NCBI GenBank assembly: GCA_005240015.1
Contig: SBBV01000523.1
Location: 1-5,612 of the forward strand
Source of the DNA: Candidatus Odyssella thessalonicensis
GTDB lineage: Bacteria > Pseudomonadota > Alphaproteobacteria > Bin65
DNA: 5,612 nucleotides
Reading direction: 5' to 3'
The stretch's first letter is position 1. Every line of letters begins with the position of its first letter. The notes beneath the pieces were generated by a model. It was not told where the DNA came from and did not search any database. It was given only the letters and a program-made list of their open reading frames with translations. A program made the translations under genes and the position numbers. Shown here in pieces: positions 1 to 5,612 of the stretch.

Positions 1-1049
<1,049 letters not shown>

Positions 1050-1051
1050 CG

Positions 1052-3127
1052 ATGGCCAAGCTCACCATCAACGGCAAGGTCGTCGACGTCTCCAACGGGA
1101 TGACCGTCCTGCAGGCGTGCCAGACGGTGGGCGTCGAGATTCCGCACTTCTGCTACCACGAGCGGCTCTCGATCGCCGGCAATTGCCGCATGTGCCTGGT
1201 CGAGATCGAGAAGATGCCGAAGCCGGTCGCGTCCTGTGCGCAGCCGGTCATGGACGGCATGGTGGTGCACACCGACAACGACAAGGTGCGCAAAGCGCGC
1301 CAGGGCGTGATGGAGTTCCTGCTGATCAACCATCCGCTCGATTGCCCGATCTGCGATCAGGGTGGCGAGTGCGATCTGCAGGACCAGGCCATGGCCTATG
1401 GCTACGACCGCAGCCGCTACGAGGAGAACAAGCGCGGCGTCGCCGACAAACACATGGGACCGCTGGTCAAGACAATCATGACCCGCTGCATCCATTGCAC
1501 GCGCTGCATCCGCTTCGCGACCGAGGTGGCCGGCGTCGAGGAGTTGGGTGCGGTCGGGCGCGGCGAGGACATGGAGATCACGACTTATCTCGAGCGCTCG
1601 CTGACCTCCGAGCTCTCGGGCAACGTGATCGATCTCTGCCCGGTGGGAGCGCTCACCTCGAAGCCTTACGCGTTCATGGCGCGCTCGTGGGAGCTCGGGA
1701 AGACCGAGTCGATCGACGCGATGGATGCGCTCGGCGCCAACATCCGCGTCGATGCGCGCGGCAACGAAGTGATGCGCATCCTTCCGCGCCTCAATGACGA
1801 CATCAACGAGGAGTGGATCTCCGACAAGTCGCGCTTCGTCTATGACGGGTTGAAGCGCCAGCGGCTCGATCAGCCCTATGTACGCCGCAACGGCAAGCTC
1901 GAGCCGGCTGCATGGAGCGAGGCGTTTGCGGCCATCGCCGAGCGCGTGAAGTCGCTGCGCGGCGAGGAGCTGGCGGCCATCGCCGGCGACCTCGCCGACT
2001 GCGAATCGATGGCGCTGCTGAAGGACCTCATGGCGTCGCTCGGCTGCCGCAATCTCGATTGCCGCCAGGACGGCGCGAAGCTCGACCCGACGCAGCGCGC
2101 GAGCTGGCTCTTCAACAGCATGATCGCCGGCATCGAGCAGGCTGACGCACTGGTGCTGATCGGGACCAACCCGCGGCTGGAATCGCCGGTGCTCAACGCG
2201 CGCATCCGGAAGCGCTGGCTCGCCGGCAAGTTCCCGATCGGCGTGATCGGCGAGCGCGCCGACCTCACCTATAGCTACACCTATCTCGGCGCCGGGCCGG
2301 AGACGCTCAGGGATCTGGTGGGCGGGCAGGGCGCGTTCGCGGAGATCCTCAAGAAGGCGCAGCGCCCGATGCTGATCCTGGGGCAGGGCGCGCTCGCGCG
2401 GAAGGACGGCGCGGCCGTGCTCGCCGCCGCGCGCCGCCTCGCCGAGTCGTCCGGCATGATCAAGGACGAGTGGAACGGCTTCAACGTGCTGCACACGGCC
2501 GCCGCGCGTGTGGGCGGCATGGAAGTGGGCTTCGTGCCCGGCCAGCAGGGCCGCGATCTCGAAGGCATCCTCGCCGGCGCCGAGAGCGGCGCCATCAAGC
2601 TCGTCTATCTGCTCGGCGCCGACGAGATCGACATGAGGCGCCTCGGGCGCGCGTTCGTCGTCTATCAGGGCCATCACGGCGATGCCGGCGCCAACCGCGC
2701 CGACGTGATCCTGCCGGGCGCCGCCTACACCGAGAAGACGGCGACCTACGTCAACACCGAAGGCCGCGCGCAGCGCACCAAACTCGCCGTGTTCCCGCCC
2801 GGCGACGCACGCGAGGACTGGACCATCGTCCGCGCGCTCTCCGAGGTGCTTGGTAAGACGCTGCCCTACGATACGCAGGCGGGCGTGCGCACTTGCCTTA
2901 CCGCCAAGAGCCCCGTGTTCAGTGCGATCGATCGCATCGTGCCGGCGCAATGGGGCCCGTTCGGCGCGGACGGACCGATGGATGCGGCGCCGTTCAAGTC
3001 GCCGATCACGAATTTCTACATGACCGATCCGATCAGCCGCTGCTCCAACATCATGGCGCAATGCACCACGATGCGCCGCGAATTGGCGGCCGCGACCGGC
3101 GAGGCCAGAACCGGCACGGGCAGCTGA
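1052..3127 (+). CDS. nuoG: NADH-quinone oxidoreductase subunit G
   Basis: NuoG (691 aa) is the large iron-sulfur subunit that carries electrons from NuoF towards NuoI. The N-terminal ferredoxin-like domain has N1b [2Fe-2S] ligands C34, C45, C48 and C62. The next block has the His-ligated N5 cluster at H94, C98, C101 and C107. The N4 [4Fe-4S] ligands are C146, C149, C152 and C196. From about residue 220 to the end is the molybdopterin-oxidoreductase-like domain, which is structural in complex I. The N7 motif of E. coli and Thermus (CxxCxxxC plus a distal Cys in the 220-265 region) is absent: no cysteine occurs between 196 and 317. This matches alphaproteobacterial and mitochondrial NDUFS1-type proteins, as does the length. 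The ATG at 1052 is chosen because it gives the standard MAKLTINGK start and lies 2 nt after the nuoF stop. The frame is open upstream to 260, but that part overlaps nuoF. A weak GAAGG at 1037-1041 may serve as ribosome binding site. Confidence 0.98.
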   Translation: MAKLTINGKVVDVSNGMTVLQACQTVGVEIPHFCYHERLSIAGNCRMCLVEIEKMPKPVASCAQPVMDGMVVHTDNDKVRKARQGVMEFLLINHPLDCPICDQGGECDLQDQAMAYGYDRSRYEENKRGVADKHMGPLVKTIMTRCIHCTRCIRFATEVAGVEELGAVGRGEDMEITTYLERSLTSELSGNVIDLCPVGALTSKPYAFMARSWELGKTESIDAMDALGANIRVDARGNEVMRILPRLNDDINEEWISDKSRFVYDGLKRQRLDQPYVRRNGKLEPAAWSEAFAAIAERVKSLRGEELAAIAGDLADCESMALLKDLMASLGCRNLDCRQDGAKLDPTQRASWLFNSMIAGIEQADALVLIGTNPRLESPVLNARIRKRWLAGKFPIGVIGERADLTYSYTYLGAGPETLRDLVGGQGAFAEILKKAQRPMLILGQGALARKDGAAVLAAARRLAESSGMIKDEWNGFNVLHTAAARVGGMEVGFVPGQQGRDLEGILAGAESGAIKLVYLLGADEIDMRRLGRAFVVYQGHHGDAGANRADVILPGAAYTEKTATYVNTEGRAQRTKLAVFPPGDAREDWTIVRALSEVLGKTLPYDTQAGVRTCLTAKSPVFSAIDRIVPAQWGPFGADGPMDAAPFKSPITNFYMTDPISRCSNIMAQCTTMRRELAAATGEARTGTGS

Positions 3128-3128
3128 C

Positions 3129-4163
3129 ATGGAAGGCGGCTTCTGGATCGACTACGCGTGGCCGGCGGTCTTGCTCGTGATCAAGATCGTGGCGGTGATC
3201 GTGCCGGTGGTCCTCGCCATGGCGTGGCTCACCTATGCCGAGCGCAAGGTGATCGCCGCGGTCCAGCTGCGGAAAGGCCCCAACGTCGTCGGCTGGTTCG
3301 GGCTGCTGCAGCCGATCGCCGACGGGATCAAGCTCATCTTCAAGGAGACGGTGATCCCGTCGGGCGCCAACAAGGTCGTCTTCATCATCGCGCCCTTGAT
3401 GACCTTCGTGCTGGCCCTCGTCGGCTGGGCCGTGATCCCGTTCGGCACCTGGGATGGCGGCAAGATCGTCATCGCCGACATCAATGTCGGCATCCTCTAT
3501 CTCTTCGCGATCTCCTCGCTCGGCGTCTACGGCATCATCATGTCGGGCTGGTCGAGCAACTCGCGCTACGCGTTCCTGGGCGGCCTGCGCTCGGCGGCGC
3601 AGATGGTGTCGTACGAGGTCTCGATCGGCTTCGTGCTGATCACGGTGCTGCTGTTCGCGGGCTCGCTCAACCTCTCCGCCATCGTCGAGGCGCAGCGCGG
3701 CGGCTTCTGGAGGTGGAACTGGCTGCCGCTGTTCCCGATGTTCGTCATCTTCTTCATCTCGGCGCTGGCCGAGACCAACCGGCACCCGTTCGACCTGCCC
3801 GAGGCCGAGGCCGAGCTCGTCACCGGCTACAACGTCGAATACTCGGCGTTCACGTTCGCGCTGTTCTTCCTCGGCGAATACATGAACATGATCCTGATGT
3901 CGGCGATGACGACGATCCTGTTCATGGGCGGCTGGCTGCCGCCGCTCGAGGTGTCGTGGCTCAACTGGATTCCGGGGCCGATCTGGCTCGCCCTCAAGAT
4001 CTCCTTCTTTCTGCTGCTCTTCATCCTCGCCCGCGCCGCCTATCCGCGCTACCGCTACGATCAGCTGATGCGGCTCGGCTGGAAGGTGTTCCTGCCGCTG
4101 ACGCTCGTCGCCGTCGTCGTCTACGCCGGCATCCTGCTCTACACCGACACACTGCCGAAATAG
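3129..4163 (+). CDS. nuoH: NADH-quinone oxidoreductase subunit H (ND1 homologue)
   Basis: NuoH (344 aa, full length) is the membrane subunit that docks the peripheral arm and forms most of the quinone chamber. About eight membrane segments can be read, near residues 11-34, 83-103, 118-139, 157-180, 198-214, 239-267, 285-303 and 318-338. Family signatures are present: [17 protein letters not shown] (36-52) in the first loop, the SYEVSIG helix with E163, and [20 protein letters not shown] (214-233). The last holds the acidic cluster E215, D222, E225, E227 and E229, thought to link quinone chemistry to the proton path. [14 protein letters not shown] at 306-319 is the conserved C-terminal loop. 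The ATG at 3129 lies 1 nt after the nuoG stop (TGA-C-ATG). No good Shine-Dalgarno sequence precedes it, so I infer translation coupled to nuoG. Nothing is truncated or altered. Confidence 0.98.
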   Translation: MEGGFWIDYAWPAVLLVIKIVAVIVPVVLAMAWLTYAERKVIAAVQLRKGPNVVGWFGLLQPIADGIKLIFKETVIPSGANKVVFIIAPLMTFVLALVGWAVIPFGTWDGGKIVIADINVGILYLFAISSLGVYGIIMSGWSSNSRYAFLGGLRSAAQMVSYEVSIGFVLITVLLFAGSLNLSAIVEAQRGGFWRWNWLPLFPMFVIFFISALAETNRHPFDLPEAEAELVTGYNVEYSAFTFALFFLGEYMNMILMSAMTTILFMGGWLPPLEVSWLNWIPGPIWLALKISFFLLLFILARAAYPRYRYDQLMRLGWKVFLPLTLVAVVVYAGILLYTDTLPK

Positions 4164-4170
4164 GGGGAAG

Positions 4171-4175
4171 GGAGG
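4171..4175 (+). promoter_or_regulatory. Ribosome binding site of nuoI
   Basis: GGAGG lies 7 nt before the nuoI ATG at 4183, inside a purine-rich run that starts right after the nuoH stop. It is the strongest Shine-Dalgarno match in the window. It supports the ATG at 4183 over the in-frame ATG 13 codons downstream. Confidence 0.8.
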
Positions 4176-4182
4176 ACAAGAC

Positions 4183-4662
4183 ATGGCTCTCACCGCCCGT
4201 TCCCTGCTGCTCACCGAGCTCATGAAGGGCCTCGCCATCAGCGTGAAATACATGCTGAAGCGGCCCGTGACGCTCAACTACCCGCACGAGAAGGGTCCGC
4301 TTTCGCCGCGCTTCCGCGGCGAGCACGCGCTGCGCCGCTATCCCAACGGCGAGGAGCGCTGCATCGCGTGCAAGCTCTGCGAGGCGATCTGCCCGGCGCA
4401 GTGCATCGTGATCGAGGCCGAGCCGCGCGAGGACGGCAGCCGCCGCGCCACGCGCTACGACATCGACATGACGAAGTGCATCTATTGCGGCTTCTGCCAG
4501 GAGGCGTGCCCGGTCGACGCCATCGTCGAGGGACCCAATTTCGAGTTCGCGACCGAGACGCGCGAGGAGCTCATGTACAACAAGGAGAAGCTCCTCGATA
4601 ACGGCGACCGCTGGGAGGCCGAGATCGCGCAGAACCTCGAACTCGATGCGCCCTATCGGTGA
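4183..4662 (+). CDS. nuoI: NADH-quinone oxidoreductase subunit I, 2x[4Fe-4S] ferredoxin-like (TYKY homologue)
   Basis: NuoI (159 aa) holds clusters N6a and N6b, the relay between NuoG and the terminal cluster beside the quinone site. Residues 1-30 form the amphipathic N-terminal segment that lies along the membrane. The conserved [20 protein letters not shown] block follows at 31-50. The two ferredoxin motifs are C60-x2-C63-x2-C66-x3-C70 and C99-x2-C102-x2-C105-x3-C109. By family rule C60, C63, C66 and C109 bind one cluster, and C99, C102, C105 and C70 bind the other. The stretch from C99 through [16 protein letters not shown] and on to about residue 145 is nearly the same as mitochondrial TYKY, which supports an alphaproteobacterial source. 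An extra cysteine, C74 (CPAQCI), sits where many relatives have Ala; E. coli also has Cys there, so it is probably neutral. The gene starts 19 nt after nuoH with a strong ribosome binding site. It ends at a TGA 176 nt before nuoJ, the only wide gap in the cluster. Confidence 0.98.
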   Translation: MALTARSLLLTELMKGLAISVKYMLKRPVTLNYPHEKGPLSPRFRGEHALRRYPNGEERCIACKLCEAICPAQCIVIEAEPREDGSRRATRYDIDMTKCIYCGFCQEACPVDAIVEGPNFEFATETREELMYNKEKLLDNGDRWEAEIAQNLELDAPYR

Positions 4663-4707
4663 GGTTGTGAGAGCGGCGGGAAAACCGTGAAAAGCCAAAA
4701 CAGCATT

Positions 4708-4811
4708 GTCGTTCCCGCGAAAGCGGGGACCCCTCTCGCGGCCAGACCGTGCGCTTGCGCCGAAGCCGAGGCGGTGGAGGCGTGGGCCCCCGCTTTCGCG
4801 GGGGCGACGAC
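4708..4811. repeat. REP-like palindrome pair in inverted orientation (REPIN/BIME-like element)
   Basis: Two related palindromic units face each other across a 50-nt spacer in the nuoI-nuoJ gap. The left unit (4708-4733) starts GTCGT and contains CCCGCGAAAGCGGGG at 4714-4728. The right unit (4784-4811) carries the exact reverse complement of that 15-mer at 4788-4802 and ends ACGAC. Each unit can also fold alone. The left gives a 5-bp CCCGC/GCGGG stem with a GAAA loop (4714-4727). The right gives a 7-bp CCCCCGC/GCGGGGG stem with a TTTC loop (4787-4804). On the minus strand the element reads in one frame as PAKAG...PAFAGTT, a spurious peptide pattern that I associate with REP elements of this kind in alphaproteobacteria. 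From family knowledge such elements are non-coding and depend on a REP-associated transposase elsewhere. They can affect mRNA end formation or stability. Copy number in this genome cannot be seen here. Confidence 0.8.
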
Positions 4812-4821
4812 TTTGCTTGAT

Positions 4822-4853
4822 CGCTTGGAGCGGCGGTGATGGTTCTCCAAGCG
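4822..4853 (+). promoter_or_regulatory. Hairpin enclosing the nuoJ ribosome binding site and start codon
   Basis: CGCTTGGAG at 4822-4830 is the exact reverse complement of CTCCAAGCG at 4845-4853. This gives a 9-bp stem with a 14-nt loop. The GGAG at 4827-4830 is the only plausible nuoJ Shine-Dalgarno sequence, 8 nt before the ATG at 4839, and it lies wholly in the 5' arm. The ATG and the alternative GTG at 4836 are in the loop, and the 3' arm covers nuoJ codons 3 to 5. The pairing is read directly from the sequence. Control of nuoJ translation by it is inference; a passing ribosome or a competing fold could open it. Confidence 0.55.
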
Positions 4854-5453
4854 CTCGCCTTCTATGTCTTCGCCGCCGTAGCGATCGCGGCGGGGATCAT
4901 GGTCGTCACGGCGCGCAACCCGGTGCACTCGGTGCTGTTCCTGATCCTCGCGTTCTTCAACGCGGCCGGCCTCTTCGTGCTGATGGGCGCCGAGTTCCTG
5001 GCGATGATCCTCGTCATCGTCTATGTCGGCGCGGTCGCCGTCCTCTTCCTCTTCGTCGTGATGATGCTCGACATCGATTTCGTCGAGCTGCGGCAGGGCT
5101 TCGTCAAGTACCTGCCGATCGGCGGCCTCATCGGCATCGTTCTACTAGTAGAATTGTTCATCGTGGTCGGCGGCTGGGTGACGCTGCCGGAAACGAAGGC
5201 CGCGATCACCGAGCCGGTCGCGCGCCAGGGCAACATCTCCAACACGGCGATGCTGGGGAGGCTGCTCTACACGAAATACGTCTACCTGTTCCAAGCCGCG
5301 GGCGTGATCCTGTTCGTCGCGATGATCGGCGCGATCGTGCTCACGCTGCGCGAACGTGTGGGCGTGCGCCGCCAGAAGGCCGCGCGGCAGATCCAGCGGC
5401 GACGCGAGGAATCGGTGCAGCTCGTCAAGGTCAAGCCGGGGGAGGGCATCTAG
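4839..5453 (+). CDS. nuoJ: NADH-quinone oxidoreductase subunit J (ND6 homologue)
   Basis: NuoJ (204 aa) is a membrane subunit between NuoH and NuoK/NuoN, on the coupling path to the proton pumps. Five membrane segments are visible, near residues 3-22, 29-48, 52-76, 91-112 and 146-170. The third contains the family signature YVGAVAVLFLFVVMMLD (62-78), the helix that carries the pi-bulge linked to conformational coupling. NPVHSVLFLILAF (27-39) and the GAEFLAMI stretch (50-57) are also typical. The charged C-terminal tail (171-204, many Arg, Lys and Glu) is variable in the family. I chose the ATG at 4839 over the in-frame GTG at 4836 because GGAG at 4827-4830 is 8 nt from the ATG but only 5 nt from the GTG. 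Unlike its neighbours, the gene follows a 176-nt gap with a repeat, and its ribosome binding site can fold into a hairpin. Codons 101-106 are a patch of A/T-ending codons unlike the rest of the gene. Confidence 0.97.
   Translation: MVLQALAFYVFAAVAIAAGIMVVTARNPVHSVLFLILAFFNAAGLFVLMGAEFLAMILVIVYVGAVAVLFLFVVMMLDIDFVELRQGFVKYLPIGGLIGIVLLVELFIVVGGWVTLPETKAAITEPVARQGNISNTAMLGRLLYTKYVYLFQAAGVILFVAMIGAIVLTLRERVGVRRQKAARQIQRRREESVQLVKVKPGEGI
5140..5153. other. 14-bp perfect AT-rich palindrome inside nuoJ
   Basis: TTCTACTAGTAGAA is its own reverse complement and lies within nuoJ codons 101-105 (V-L-L-V-E). The codons are GTT, CTA, CTA, GTA and GAA, followed by TTG, in a gene whose third positions are otherwise mostly G or C. 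The encoded residues are normal for the fourth membrane segment. Function is unknown; it may be chance. Confidence 0.5.
5438..5446 (+). promoter_or_regulatory. Ribosome binding site of nuoK
   Basis: The purine run GGGGGAGGG within the last codons of nuoJ lies 10 nt before the nuoK ATG at 5457. The spacing is slightly long but usable. It implies that nuoK initiation follows on from nuoJ translation. Confidence 0.6.
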
Positions 5454-5456
5454 CTG

Positions 5457-5612
5457 ATGTTGACAATCGGCCTCGGCCACTACCTTACGGTCGCCGCGAT
5501 CCTGTTCACGATCGGCATCTTCGGCATTTTCCTCAACCGCAAGAACGTGATCGTCATCCTGATGTCGATCGAGCTGATGCTGCTCGCGGTCAACATCAAC
5601 CTCGTCGCGTTC
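5457..5612 (+). CDS. nuoK: NADH-quinone oxidoreductase subunit K (ND4L homologue, 3' partial)
   Basis: NuoK is a small three-helix membrane subunit (family length about 100 aa) in the proton-translocating arm. The window shows the first 52 residues, starting [18 protein letters not shown] and running into the conserved [20 protein letters not shown] (22-41). The first two membrane segments lie near residues 3-24 and 29-50. E39 in MSIELM matches the conserved membrane glutamate (E36 in E. coli) needed for proton transfer. The second conserved glutamate lies beyond the window. The ATG is 3 nt after the nuoJ stop and gives the standard family N-terminus. The frame is open to the window edge. Confidence 0.96.
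   Translation, partial: MLTIGLGHYLTVAAILFTIGIFGIFLNRKNVIVILMSIELMLLAVNINLVAF

Noticed and set aside
4663..4707. AT-richer stretch after nuoI as a promoter for nuoJ
   Set aside because: I could not find a convincing pair of -35 and -10 boxes with normal spacing; the A runs alone are not enough.
4787..4815. Right-hand GC-rich hairpin as a Rho-independent terminator
   Set aside because: The stem is strong but is followed by CGACGACTTTGCTT, not a run of T. nuoJ and nuoK must also be expressed with the rest of complex I.
4836..4838. GTG at 4836 as the nuoJ start
   Set aside because: It is in frame, but only 5 nt from the GGAG and directly followed by an ATG at better spacing. The one-residue difference would not change the protein.
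4653..4928. Minus-strand open frame of 91 codons across the nuoI-nuoJ gap
   Set aside because: Its middle reads PAKAG...PAFAGTT, which is the translation of the REP-like repeat, and its ends are antisense to nuoI and nuoJ. There is no sign of a real protein.

Overview
The window is a slice of a respiratory complex I (NADH:quinone oxidoreductase, type I) operon from a GC-rich bacterium, very probably an alphaproteobacterium. All genes lie on the + strand in the order nuoF (5' end cut off by the window), nuoG, nuoH, nuoI, nuoJ, nuoK (3' end cut off). The alphaproteobacterial call rests on three things read from the proteins. NuoF, NuoH and NuoI closely resemble the mitochondrial subunits NDUFV1, ND1 and TYKY. 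NuoG is about 690 residues long and lacks the extra N7 cluster motif of the E. coli and Thermus proteins. The repeat between nuoI and nuoJ is of a type I associate with alphaproteobacterial genomes. I cannot place the genus; Rhodospirillales or Hyphomicrobiales would both fit.

Layout: positions 1-1049 hold the C-terminal four fifths of NuoF (NADH/FMN/N3 subunit). Positions 1052-3127 hold NuoG (clusters N1b, N5, N4 plus a degenerate molybdopterin-oxidoreductase-like domain). Positions 3129-4163 hold NuoH (membrane subunit at the quinone chamber) and 4183-4662 hold NuoI (clusters N6a and N6b). Positions 4663-4838 are the only real intergenic gap, 176 nt. NuoJ follows at 4839-5453 and the first 52 codons of NuoK at 5457-5612. 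The other junctions are 1 to 19 nt, as expected for one co-transcribed, partly translationally coupled unit. Electrons enter at FMN in NuoF, pass through N3, N1b, N4 and N5 in NuoF and NuoG, then N6a and N6b in NuoI, and reach quinone at the NuoH interface. NuoH, NuoJ and NuoK carry the first part of the proton path into the membrane arm.

The genes themselves are ordinary and intact. The unusual material is in and just after the nuoI-nuoJ gap. First, an inverted pair of REP-like palindromes (4708-4811) interrupts the operon. Second, a perfect 9-bp inverted repeat (4822-4830 with 4845-4853) would fold the nuoJ Shine-Dalgarno sequence into a stem and leave the start codon in the loop. Third, a 14-bp AT-rich perfect palindrome made of rare codons lies inside nuoJ (5140-5153). 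I found no undescribed multi-gene system here.
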